NCBI GenBank assembly: GCA_041741415.1
Contig: JBGSKC010000058.1
Span: 1 to 64,000, forward strand
From: JANQTF01 sp041741415
GTDB lineage: Bacteria > Bacteroidota > Bacteroidia > J057
DNA length: 64,000 bases
Direction: 5' to 3'
Shown here: in pieces, positions 17,507-25,784 of the stretch
Position numbering within the stretch: the stretch's first letter is position 1
Layout of the letters: each line of letters opens with the position of its first letter
The notes under the pieces: generated by a model
The model's database searches: none
Told to the model about the DNA's origin: nothing
The model's input: only the letters and a program-made list of their open reading frames with translations
Made by a program: the position numbers and the translations under genes

Positions 17507-18499
17507 ATGATCAGGAACAGTGAAACAACCCGCATCGCCAATTCCACCGCTTCAGGGAAGCGCAAGCTAACTACAGAACAGCTCATGGCGATTCGCAAGG
17601 GAGCGGCTGCGAGCGGCGGTCTTCTTGCTCTGGTAGCCGGCGGCTATGCTGCCATCCAGGCGTCGGCCAGCAGAAACGCCGAGGAAGCCGTTTTGTCGGA
17701 AACCGACACCCAGGAAGAAGTCTGTGAAGAAGTGGTGAAGCCCCTCATTCACAGCACCGCCCCTATTGCCGCCAGCGTTGCGGACGAAATGAGCTTTGGG
17801 GAAGCCTTTGAAGCCGCTCGTGGTGAGGTGGGTCCCGGCGGATTGTTTGTCTGGCGTGGGCAACCTTACCATACCTACAGCGCTGAGGAGTGGAGTTTGA
17901 TGGAGGAGTCTGACCAGTTGGCCTATCTCAATTCAATGGAGTCTGGCCTTGAAGCAGAAGAGGTAGCGCAAGTCGGCGAGGAGGCTCCCGAATTGGCTTC
18001 CGCCGGAAGCGAAGCTCTCGCGGGTTCTGGTAATGGGTCAGCTGCTGTGGCTGTTTCAGCGGAGGAAGAACTCATCGAACTGACGCCTTTGAGCATGGAT
18101 GACTCCGGTCAAATCGATGGGGTAGGTATCGACTTTGGTGCTGACGGTGTTGTTGAAGCGATCCTGATTGAAGGCAACGACGATGCTCCGGATTCATGGA
18201 TCATTGATGCAGATGGTGATGGCGCAATTGAGCTGCAAGTGCTCACTGATACAGAAGGGAATATCCTTGCCAGTCAGGCGATAGACCCTCCACTTCCAAC
18301 CAGCGCTTATATCGAGCAACATCAGGCTGGTGACTCCATCATCATGACGGAGTCGGAACTCAACGCGCGCCTTTCTACCAGCCCCGATGGCGTTAATCAT
18401 TTTACCGCTAACCAGGCTCCTGCCTTCGAAGACAATCCTGATGATGTGGTGGGGCCCGACTATGAAGAAGACGCCGACGTTTCGGACATGAGTGTTTGA
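17507..18499 (+). CDS. Acidic single-pass membrane protein of unknown function
   Basis: A 330-residue protein. A basic N-terminus (about 1-30, rich in Ser/Thr/Arg/Lys) precedes one membrane helix (AAASGGLLALVAGGYAAIQA, about 33-53); the remainder is strongly acidic and Ala/Glu/Asp-rich. A short repeat region (DDSGQIDGVGIDFGADGVVE and IDADGDGAIELQVLTD) resembles calcium-binding DxDxDG loops. No enzyme motif. Its Thr-rich cytoplasmic tail (NSETTRIANSTAS) could be a kinase target read by the flanking FHA proteins; this is inference from position only. Confidence 0.7.
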   Translation: MIRNSETTRIANSTASGKRKLTTEQLMAIRKGAAASGGLLALVAGGYAAIQASASRNAEEAVLSETDTQEEVCEEVVKPLIHSTAPIAASVADEMSFGEAFEAARGEVGPGGLFVWRGQPYHTYSAEEWSLMEESDQLAYLNSMESGLEAEEVAQVGEEAPELASAGSEALAGSGNGSAAVAVSAEEELIELTPLSMDDSGQIDGVGIDFGADGVVEAILIEGNDDAPDSWIIDADGDGAIELQVLTDTEGNILASQAIDPPLPTSAYIEQHQAGDSIIMTESELNARLSTSPDGVNHFTANQAPAFEDNPDDVVGPDYEEDADVSDMSV

Positions 18500-18550
18500 T
18501 CCGCAGGCAGATCTGCTTTGTTTCAACCATTTTGAGCTCAAGCTACAGGT

Positions 18551-19210
18551 ATGAATTCGCAACTTCCCTGCCTGGTTTGTGGGAAACCCGTCCTCATTAT
18601 GTTTCCACCTGTGAAAGGTGCAGCGAAATTGAAGTTTCGCTGTCAGAATTGTGGAACGGAGAATCTGATCAGGTTTTCTGTCTTAGCAGCAGGTCAGGTG
18701 CCTACGCCACCTTCGGAACCGCCCAAGCCTGTTTCCGCACCACCAATCCCTTCTCCTGATCCGAGGCCAGTTGTCCCGGCAGGGGGAGGGAATAGTCCAA
18801 CTCTGGTACATGGAAATGTGCCCAGGGAACCGACGTTGGTTCGTCCAGGGAGTTATTCAACTTCCCTTAACGGAACGATCCAGGTTGTGGAAAGTGGAAA
18901 GGCTGGCTCTGTGTACTCGCTGAAAACAGGAAAGCAAGTGGTAGGAAGGTGGTCGCCGGGCGTTGATGACTGCGACATCCAGGTGCCAGTCAAAGATTTA
19001 ACCCTGAGCCGTCGGCATTTTCAAATTCAGGTACTCCGCTCCCCACAGGGGTTCTATTTGTACAAGATTTCAGACCTGCACAGCAAGAACAAAACCAAGC
19101 TCATTGGGCAGTCAGGTGAATTGGAAATCGGAACTGGTAGTGAGCTGTATCTAAGCCATGGCGACATCATTGTAGCTGGCCAGACCCAGTTTTTGTTTAC
19201 GGACAAGTAA
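18551..19210 (+). CDS. Zinc-ribbon FHA-domain protein
   Basis: A 219-residue protein. The N-terminus has CLVCGKP and CQNCGTEN, a two-knuckle zinc ribbon of the MJ0042/zinc-ribbon type. A Pro-rich linker (about 55-100) leads to a C-terminal FHA domain (115-219: VVGRWSPGVDDCDIQV, LSRRHFQIQV, SKNKTKLIG). Compared with 16898-17503 the order of ribbon and FHA is reversed. It likely recruits phosphorylated partners. Fourth gene of the probable operon 15532-20535; 11 bases separate it from the phosphatase gene. Confidence 0.82.
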   Translation: MNSQLPCLVCGKPVLIMFPPVKGAAKLKFRCQNCGTENLIRFSVLAAGQVPTPPSEPPKPVSAPPIPSPDPRPVVPAGGGNSPTLVHGNVPREPTLVRPGSYSTSLNGTIQVVESGKAGSVYSLKTGKQVVGRWSPGVDDCDIQVPVKDLTLSRRHFQIQVLRSPQGFYLYKISDLHSKNKTKLIGQSGELEIGTGSELYLSHGDIIVAGQTQFLFTDK

Positions 19211-19221
19211 AGAAGTAGATC

Positions 19222-20535
19222 ATGAACAAGATCGTATCCATTGATGCGCCGGTACTGGGCACCTTTCTCGGAACACGGGAAAACAATGAAGATGCCGTTT
19301 TTCCGCTTCCTGGCATGAGCAGCCCTTCTGACCAGCTCTTCATTGTCTGTGACGGAGTAGGCGGAGCAATGGCAGGGGAAGTTGCCAGCAGGATTGCTAC
19401 GGAGAGTCTGGCTGAGTTTTTTCTTCGTTACCCCATAGAAGGGTACCTGACTGAGGAATATCTGCAGCAGGCAACGGACATGGCACGAAGTCAGATTGAT
19501 GAATACCTGGCCGCAAATTCACGTGCCAAAGGAATGGCCACTACCATTACACTGTTACACCTGAATCGGGAGGGGTGCAGCCTTGCCCACATGGGAGACA
19601 GCCGGGTGTACCATTTTCGGAATGGCCAGATGATCTTTCGGACTCAGGATCACGCGCTTGTCGCAGAACTCCTTGCTGAAGGGTTAATTACAACTGATCA
19701 GGCTGCGAATCACCCTCACAAGAATGTAATTACCCGTGCCCTCAGTGGGAGCCATGAAAAGGCACGCTATCCCGACTTGTATCAGGTTCCTCTGGTGCTT
19801 CCTGGCGACGTGTTTCTGCTTTGTACCGATGGGGTCAATGAAAGAATTCCCGACGAGGTTCTGGAAACGATATGTGGGGCAACATCAGTTGAGGACATGG
19901 CTGGAGCGATTCAGGCGGCATGCGCCCCTCTTCCCGGCGATAATTACTCTTTTTGCCTCGTGAAAGTGCTGGATCAGGTGCAAGGACTTGCTCCGGTAAC
20001 AGCTCATTCAACGGAAAGTGCCACAAAAGACAGCTCCCTCATTAGCTTGGAGGTTGAGGATGACGATATCCCGGATATTTCTGTGCATCCCGTACAATCG
20101 CTCGCAATCCGCCCATGGATGTTGGCCCTTGCCGTCTTTCTTGCCGTCCTGGCAGTCGGCGCGTGGGGGTATGATTATTTTATCTTGCCTCCAAAAAACG
20201 AACAGGTCCAGTCTGGTCCAGCTACGACAGGGCAACCTGACTCAAAAGGAAGTAGTGCTAATCAGCCTGGATCGGTTCAACCTTCTCGATCGGATCCTGG
20301 CAGTGGACCTTCTTTTGAAAGAACCTCTGAACCGACTGCACAACCGCCTGCAGGAACTACCAGCCAGCCTACACCTCCAGGGAAAGTTGGAAATATTTTC
20401 CCGGGGGGGAGTAATCAAAAACCACCAAGCCAGATTAGTGGAATCAGTGGTATTTTCCCAGGCCGAGATACCATCACAGAAGTTTCAGATAGAGCTGATT
20501 CCATTATGGCTGATGATACGTTACAAAATGAGTAG
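19222..20535 (+). CDS. PP2C-family protein phosphatase with membrane anchor
   Basis: Mn/Mg-dependent Ser/Thr phosphatase, 437 residues. PP2C domain residues 1-255 with metal-binding acidic motifs: RENNEDAVFP, VCDGVGG, ATTITLLHL, AHMGDSRVY, CTDGVNE and GDNYSF. One membrane helix lies near 297-318 (WMLALAVFLAVLAVGAW), then a Ser/Pro/Gln-rich extracytoplasmic tail with no fold visible. The layout, catalytic domain inside and one helix, mirrors the FGE kinases, so it is the likely eraser for their phosphorylations. Last gene of the cluster on this strand; convergent with a caspase-like gene. Confidence 0.88.
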   Translation: MNKIVSIDAPVLGTFLGTRENNEDAVFPLPGMSSPSDQLFIVCDGVGGAMAGEVASRIATESLAEFFLRYPIEGYLTEEYLQQATDMARSQIDEYLAANSRAKGMATTITLLHLNREGCSLAHMGDSRVYHFRNGQMIFRTQDHALVAELLAEGLITTDQAANHPHKNVITRALSGSHEKARYPDLYQVPLVLPGDVFLLCTDGVNERIPDEVLETICGATSVEDMAGAIQAACAPLPGDNYSFCLVKVLDQVQGLAPVTAHSTESATKDSSLISLEVEDDDIPDISVHPVQSLAIRPWMLALAVFLAVLAVGAWGYDYFILPPKNEQVQSGPATTGQPDSKGSSANQPGSVQPSRSDPGSGPSFERTSEPTAQPPAGTTSQPTPPGKVGNIFPGGSNQKPPSQISGISGIFPGRDTITEVSDRADSIMADDTLQNE

Positions 20536-20561
20536 CGCCTAGGCAACATACTGACGTCAGA

Positions 20562-20595
20562 AATCTTAAGAAGTAACCTCGGCAAGGTTAAGATT
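20562..20595. terminator. Weak bidirectional hairpin between convergent genes
   Basis: AATCTTAA (20562-20569) pairs with TTAAGATT (20588-20595), with an inner AACC/GGTT helix possible. It has no T-run. It sits in the 85-base gap between convergent PP2C and caspase genes. Confidence 0.3.
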
Positions 20596-20620
20596 GCATC
20601 GAACCCTGTTAGGAACCTTA

Positions 20621-21403
20621 TCATCTCTTCTGCCAGTAGGGCACTTGATCCTTTCCCTGCCGGAGGGCCTCAAACTTGACGCTATTCGTGGTGGAATCAA
20701 GTATTGACGCCCAGGTCGCTTTCTGAGGTTTTGAAGCCAGCTCGTTGAACTGCTGCAGAAAAAGCAATGTGAACAGCCCCCCCAGCGCGGGATCCCCGTA
20801 GGAGTAGGAGCCATATACCGGATCGTTACTGGCAATGATCAGATCGCCACGATACTCCCTCAGGAGAGAGGTCAGGTTGGCCGGAGTCGGGGTCGCTTCG
20901 CTGGTCGCCTTGCTGAGGATCAAAGAGTTGGGCAGCGGATGCCTGTCAACACAGCAGTCGAAAATGGTAATGACCAGTTGTGGGTTTCTGGCCTTGAGCT
21001 GGTCATGGACATAGGTTTGAGAAAAGCACTTGTTACCTGATTTGAACCACATTTTAGGTGCCCTGGTATTGGGGCAAGCAGTGGATCCATGCCCACTGAA
21101 GTAAAAGATAACCACATCAGTGGGGCCGATTGGCAACCCGATGAAAGCATGGATAAGGAGTGGATAAGGGTCAGAGTAAGGATCGAACGCTTTGTGAGCT
21201 AACTGAAGATTGGACCCTCGGGCACAGCTTTTTGCCCACTCCAGGATGTTGGCAAGATCAGCCTTTCCTCCAATATCCGGGGAAACAGTATCAACCACTG
21301 TGATGAGGTGGAGAGTTTGGGCATTTACCCAATGAGCGCCCGATATCATCAAAAGGCACGTGGTGAGCAGGATAAGCTTCCAGCGCAGATTTATTCGTTT
21401 CAT
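20621..21403 (-). CDS. Secreted caspase-like peptidase (C14)
   Basis: A 260-residue protein with a signal peptide (1-29, ending WVNAQ) and a caspase-like domain. The catalytic His is in FYFSGHGS (His105) and the Cys in TIFDCCVDRH (Cys150 or 151). The domain order LHLITVVDT, helix, FYFSGHG, VITIFDCC, LIIASND is the p20 fold; there is no MORN repeat or other appendage. Start ATG 21403 was chosen over 21439 because it begins the signal peptide. It is divergent from the sigma-factor gene at 21577 and could share a control region with it. Confidence 0.78.
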   Translation of the reverse strand: MKRINLRWKLILLTTCLLMISGAHWVNAQTLHLITVVDTVSPDIGGKADLANILEWAKSCARGSNLQLAHKAFDPYSDPYPLLIHAFIGLPIGPTDVVIFYFSGHGSTACPNTRAPKMWFKSGNKCFSQTYVHDQLKARNPQLVITIFDCCVDRHPLPNSLILSKATSEATPTPANLTSLLREYRGDLIIASNDPVYGSYSYGDPALGGLFTLLFLQQFNELASKPQKATWASILDSTTNSVKFEALRQGKDQVPYWQKR

Positions 21404-21576
21404 GGAACGATGGGTGGCTAAATGAAGAGGAATGGTCAATCTAAAATCTTTCGAAAGGGAAAATTGTTACAACAAATACCTGTCCCTAAGATAGGCTTTT
21501 CTTTTTTTCAACTTCACAGTATCGGACCATTAGATTGGATAAATTTATAAGTCTAATACACAAAGCACTGCTCAAC

Positions 21577-22260
21577 ATGGAAGAAAACCGACTGTTGCGA
21601 CTGGCTCAGGTTCTTCAGTGCCCTCTTGATCAGGTGGCACATAAACTTCAAAAGCTTGTTTCCTGGTCAGACCAGGTTTGCCTTTTGGCTATTTCGGTGA
21701 TGAACCGATTGGTTCTTCACTATGCCTTCAAAGAGCTGTACAGACGATACTGGGAGAGGGTCCGTGCTCATGTTCTGAGGAACTCAGGTAACCTCGACCA
21801 AGCCAAAGATTTACTCCAGGACAGCCTGCTGAAACTGCATATGCGAGCACAAAGGGAGGCCCTGGATCTCGAAAAAACCAACCTGGAAGCTTATTTCACG
21901 ACCATTTATAAAAACACCTGGATTTCCCAGCAGCAAAAGGCAAAAAAAATGTTGACAGTGCCTCTGGAAGATCAGAAAGAATTGGAGAGGCTCCCCGAAG
22001 AAAACAGCTTCTGGGAGGAGGAAGAAGTCAGGCTGCAGCAAAGCCGATACCTAAAAGCCTCCATGGCAAAGCTAACCCCAATGCAAAGGCAAATATTGAA
22101 TTGGTTGTACTTCGATGAGCTTAAGCCAGCTGAGATTTATGAACGGCTGAAAGGAGAACATAGCTCCAGGCAAGTCACCTACAACGCGATTCTGGCAGCA
22201 AAGCAAGCCCTGAAAAAAATCATTGAATCAGATCCGGTAAAGGCTGGATCACTGACCTAA
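21577..22260 (+). CDS. RNA polymerase sigma-70 family factor (ECF-like)
   Basis: Sigma factor of about 227 residues. Region 2 is recognisable in the helix YRRYWERVRAHVLRNSGN..QAKDLLQDSLLKL, and region 4 in LTPMQRQILNWLYFDELKPAEI plus the HTH-like QVTYNAILAAKQALKKI. An N-terminal extension of about 50 helical residues is unusual. The frame can start at TTG 21535; ATG 21577 was preferred. The next gene starts 6 bases downstream and has the features of an anti-sigma factor. It probably directs transcription of an envelope or stress regulon; targets unknown. Confidence 0.75.
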   Translation: MEENRLLRLAQVLQCPLDQVAHKLQKLVSWSDQVCLLAISVMNRLVLHYAFKELYRRYWERVRAHVLRNSGNLDQAKDLLQDSLLKLHMRAQREALDLEKTNLEAYFTTIYKNTWISQQQKAKKMLTVPLEDQKELERLPEENSFWEEEEVRLQQSRYLKASMAKLTPMQRQILNWLYFDELKPAEIYERLKGEHSSRQVTYNAILAAKQALKKIIESDPVKAGSLT

Positions 22261-22266
22261 CGACCT

Positions 22267-23328
22267 ATGAAAAACGACAATCATTTTGACCAGATAGACC
22301 TCTATCTGAACGAGGAACTGACGGCCTCAGATGCACTCGCATTTGAGAAGGCCATGAAAGTAAATCCTGACCTTGCCAATGCCTTGATCCTACGCCGCAA
22401 GGAATGGCTGGAATTGTCCGCCAATAATCCCGACCTCTATTTAGAAGAACATGATGATCTTGGGGTAATCTGGAAGCTGCTAACCGTGCGGGAAATAATT
22501 CAAGATGTTGCTCAGGAGTTGAAGATCGAAAATCCCGCCGTCTATTCTCCCTCTGAACAAGAAGAGGTTGTTGTTTCTTTGAGCCCGCAATCAGAGCCGG
22601 AACCCATGCTTGAAAATGCAGAAGAGCTTCGGCTCCGAAAGGCCTGGCAAGATCTTACCATTCGAGAGATCGCAAGTCAGGTACAAGGCAACTCAGAAGA
22701 CAAGGCTCAACCTCCATTGACTTCTCAACTGCGCCCATTCTCACCTCAATATATATGGCCTATGGCCATTGCTGCGAGTGTTGTTTTTATATTTTTAATT
22801 AACCTTCCAAGACCTGGTTCAAACCAGTTCGAGCTCAATCCCAAAACTGAAATGGGACCAGGGGCTGATTCCCTTGAGGAAGCGCGTCAGCTCAGTATGG
22901 AAATTCTCGCCTCTTCCCTTTCGGTTCAGTCGTTTGGATGGGAACTCCTTCCCGATGAGCAATTGGTGTTGAAGCATTCGCTTAAGCAGTTTCCTCGTGA
23001 CTCTGTTCAGAGGGCAAACTTTCTGCTGCTGGAACTGCAAAAATTGGATTCTCTCTCTGAAGGCGGTGGATGTTTACTTTCCTTAGCCATCGCTCAGGCA
23101 AGACCCTGGCCGGAGTCAAATCGTACATTAGTTCAATTTGCGAAGACCGGTCAACCCGGAGGATGGTGGGTGCTTGGAGTCTATGCCATAGTATATGAGG
23201 ATTATCCTCAAGCCGATACCGCCCTGCGTATGGTGTTTGAGTTTTATCCGAATTTTCCCGCTAATTCATTGGTTGAGCGAATATTGGGCTATTTACCCCC
23301 CAGTGGGGTAGGCGACGGGATGGAATGA
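22267..23328 (+). CDS. Anti-sigma-factor-like membrane protein
   Basis: A 353-residue protein. The N-terminus (1-60, IDLYLNEELTASDALAFEKA) resembles the short zinc-less anti-sigma segment seen upstream of membrane helices in Bacteroidota regulators. A helical acidic region carries two similar stretches (LLTVREIIQDVAQEL and DLTIREIASQVQGN), then one membrane helix near 166-182 (PMAIAASVVFIFLI). The periplasmic C-terminus is helical and TPR-like (YEDYPQADTALRMVFEFYP). Coupling to the sigma gene by 6 bases supports partner function. Function assigned mainly from context. Confidence 0.65.
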   Translation: MKNDNHFDQIDLYLNEELTASDALAFEKAMKVNPDLANALILRRKEWLELSANNPDLYLEEHDDLGVIWKLLTVREIIQDVAQELKIENPAVYSPSEQEEVVVSLSPQSEPEPMLENAEELRLRKAWQDLTIREIASQVQGNSEDKAQPPLTSQLRPFSPQYIWPMAIAASVVFIFLINLPRPGSNQFELNPKTEMGPGADSLEEARQLSMEILASSLSVQSFGWELLPDEQLVLKHSLKQFPRDSVQRANFLLLELQKLDSLSEGGGCLLSLAIAQARPWPESNRTLVQFAKTGQPGGWWVLGVYAIVYEDYPQADTALRMVFEFYPNFPANSLVERILGYLPPSGVGDGME

Positions 23329-23661
23329 CATCACGTTTGCTACCCTGTTCACCAAAAAATCCCCAAAGACTAGGACTCAGGGGAATCACGTAAGACCCCG
23401 GACAGGCATGACTTTCTGGCCCATAGATTCGCCTCCCAACCTCGCCACGCCCTGTGAACCTTGGCGGCCTTTTGCCTGGTAAAGCAGGGAAGGAATCACG
23501 CATCTTTCGATATGCGCTCCTTTGCCTTTCAATATTCGTGTGAACCTCCCCCGTTTTTGTTACCAGTTTTTCCTGAATTTTCCCAATACCTTGCCCTTCT
23601 CATTTTCCGTAAGCGCTTAATTTGCTCTGAAAAGCGATTTGGTGCTGAAAGAATGATGGTG

Positions 23662-23701
23662 CAAGGAAGGGACCGGTGGTACGGCCTTCCTTGTTTTTTT
23701 T
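23662..23701 (+). terminator. Strong Rho-independent terminator
   Basis: A perfect 9-bp arm (CAAGGAAGG 23662-23670 with CCTTCCTTG 23685-23693) followed by eight T. It lies in the 450-base gap 23329-23777, whose remaining part shows no gene. Confidence 0.75.
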
Positions 23702-23777
23702 ACTGCTGGGAGGAGGAAATCATGGTCAGAGCTAACATTAAATTTGAAGCCAGGGGATAGCCCGGCTGCCTGATAAG

Positions 23778-24149
23778 CTACGCCCCGATGTTGGCGTCGT
23801 ATTTTACAAACATGTGAATCCAAACCGAGCGCGACAACCGAAACAAAAACGGGATACCCACCACCAGCATCACGCCCATCACCACCAAAAACACGCTGTA
23901 TGAAAAGCCCAGCACAAAGCGCACAATCAAAAACGTGGGCACCAGCCAGGCAACATTCAGCGCGTAGCTCACATAGCTGGCGCCGAAGAAAAAGCCAGGC
24001 TCAATCACAAAATCTTGCTGGCATACCTGGCATGCAGCAGGCATTTCATGCATTCTCCTGATATTGAACAGGTTACGGACCGAAAATAGTCTTCCTTTCC
24101 GGCAGCGGGGGCAACGATTTCCAAGAATACTGGTCAACAGGGAAGGCAT
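23778..24149 (-). CDS. DUF983 family membrane protein
   Basis: A 123-residue protein. The N-terminus has the DUF983 signature: CPRCRKGRLF and, about 25 residues later, CQVC, a likely zinc ribbon, followed by PGFFFGASYVSYALNVAW and two or three membrane helices (ALNVAWLVPTFLIVRFVLG, VFLVVMGVMLVVGIPFLF) with the terminal SRSVWIHMFVKYD. The family is widespread in Bacteroidota and Alphaproteobacteria, with no proven function. Length is typical. Confidence 0.88.
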   Translation of the reverse strand: MPSLLTSILGNRCPRCRKGRLFSVRNLFNIRRMHEMPAACQVCQQDFVIEPGFFFGASYVSYALNVAWLVPTFLIVRFVLGFSYSVFLVVMGVMLVVGIPFLFRLSRSVWIHMFVKYDANIGA

Positions 24150-24245
24150 AGAGGCGATCTTTTATGCAAATAAACATTGCTGCGTGGGGAAAAGAAATGA
24201 AAATATGAGCATTTGCTAATATTCTCACTCCCTGCCTTCTCCAGT

Positions 24246-25082
24246 TCAGGCACCCGGCTGAGTCTCCCAAAAAGAACGGAGAGAAGGGTTAATGGACTGG
24301 GAAATGTTTGCATACATCTCAGCCAGGGCAGAATCTTGCGCCAGCAGCTGCAGATGTGCTGCCAGGGTGTTGTAATCAGCCCGGAGGGCTGGCCCGGTCT
24401 GGGCCGCCGCCGGCCCTACTTTTAGTGCCTGCGCGATTTGATTCCGGATCAGGGGGCCATAAACAGAGAATGGCAACTCTGGAACCAGCTCTGCTGCCCG
24501 CTGAAGCAGGTGGTTGACAAAATTCGAGGCAAAAACAGCCCCCAAATGCAGCCGCAGCCGCGACGGGCTGTCCATCTGCTGCACCGACTGGCTCAGCAGT
24601 TTTGCCAGGTTCATCAAAGCTTCAGTAATGGCGTCATCGCTTCCTTCCACAAACAAAGGGATGTCTCGCCAATCGACAAATTGCCCGGCAGGAAAAGACT
24701 GAAGCGGGTATACCACTCCTTTTCGGGAAGCGGGCAACAGGGAGAGCGGACTTGCCCCTGAAACGTGGATCAGCACCGCTTCAGGGGCCACGGTAAGCAG
24801 TTGCGCCACTTCCTGAAGTGCGTGGTCGGAAATGCAAAGCCACACCCACTGGCCTTTCGCGGGGGTGCTGAGAGGCATTGGGCTCAGGCCGTGCCGGGCA
24901 AGCCAGGCACCTTTTGCTGGATCGCGAACCAGCACCTGGTTTACCACAAGGCCTGCTCCGAGGAGGGTTGGCACCAGGCTCTGCGCCAGGCGTCCGCCTC
25001 CCACAACGGTATGGCTGAAAGGTTGGGTGGCATCATTGGAATCAAACGCTTCTTGCAGATCCACGGGGGGGGAATCGCTCAT
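24246..25082 (-). CDS. Rossmann-like / DUF2520 domain protein
   Basis: A 278-residue protein. The N-terminal Rossmann-like fold has the glycine motif VVGGGRLAQSLVP, lacking an acidic ribose-binding signature; the C-terminal part (from about 140, VVYPLQSFPAG, ASNFVNHLLQRA, GPALRADYNTLAAHLQLL) is DUF2520. The family resembles NADP-dependent prephenate- or pyrroline-carboxylate-reductase-like enzymes, but its reaction is unknown. The start at ATG 25082 rather than 25124 removes an unrelated N-terminal segment. Divergent from the Spy-like gene. Confidence 0.8.
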   Translation of the reverse strand: MSDSPPVDLQEAFDSNDATQPFSHTVVGGGRLAQSLVPTLLGAGLVVNQVLVRDPAKGAWLARHGLSPMPLSTPAKGQWVWLCISDHALQEVAQLLTVAPEAVLIHVSGASPLSLLPASRKGVVYPLQSFPAGQFVDWRDIPLFVEGSDDAITEALMNLAKLLSQSVQQMDSPSRLRLHLGAVFASNFVNHLLQRAAELVPELPFSVYGPLIRNQIAQALKVGPAAAQTGPALRADYNTLAAHLQLLAQDSALAEMYANISQSINPSLRSFWETQPGA

Positions 25083-25262
25083 GAGAAGGAGGTAAAAGAT
25101 ACAAGCCGGAGAACGGGCCGCCAACTGAAGCCATTACAAGTTATCACCGGAATTTCATTGGTTGACCGGCAAAATCAGGGTGTTCATTGAATATATTTTG
25201 GTTTAGCGGGGGTTACGGGTAGGTTCGGCCTGTTGAACAAACACAATTTTATTTCAAAATCC

Positions 25263-25676
25263 ATGAAACGTTCAAAGCATTTTCTCTTGTTGGCTGGCAT
25301 GTTGCTGGCCATGGTGGCTGCATCAGGGCAGCCCGGCGGAAACGGTCCGCAGATGACACCGGAAGAGCGGGCAGCTAAACAAACTTCCCGCATGATCGGC
25401 GAGTTTGAGCTTAACGCTGAGCAATCGACGAAGGTGGAAGAAATCAACCTGCGGTACGCCAAGGCTCATGCCGAAGCCCGTGATCAGGCAGCTGGTGACA
25501 TGGAAGCCATGCACAGCAGCATGATGAAGCTCAACACCAAATTGGATGAGGAATTTAAAGGAATCCTCAGTGAGGTGCAGTTTTCCCGCTATGAGGAATT
25601 CCAGACCGAGCAGCGCAAAGGCATGCAAGGTGGACCCCAGGGTGGCGGACAAGGTGGCGGCAATCCCCGCCCATAA
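25263..25676 (+). CDS. Small secreted Spy/DUF4890-like protein
   Basis: A 137-residue protein with a signal peptide (MKRSKHFLLLAGMLLAMVAASG). The mature part is helical and charged with MTPEERAAKQTSRM, LNAEQSTKVEEINLRY and a LDEEFKGILSEVQFSRYEEF helix, the pattern of periplasmic Spy/CpxP-type or DUF4890 proteins. It ends in a Gly/Gln/Pro-rich tail. It lies about 100 bases before the large beta-barrel gene, whose product also ends in a Gly/Pro-rich tail, and a role in barrel maturation or envelope stress is conceivable. Confidence 0.7.
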   Translation: MKRSKHFLLLAGMLLAMVAASGQPGGNGPQMTPEERAAKQTSRMIGEFELNAEQSTKVEEINLRYAKAHAEARDQAAGDMEAMHSSMMKLNTKLDEEFKGILSEVQFSRYEEFQTEQRKGMQGGPQGGGQGGGNPRP

Positions 25677-25784
25677 AGACCTATTAGTTCTTTATTGACG
25701 TCTCTTCACGTGGAGAAGGAAGCTAGTTACGAGAATTGGCATGCTTCCTTCTCCCGTTTTTTTTTCAGATCTACCCTCTCAGAT

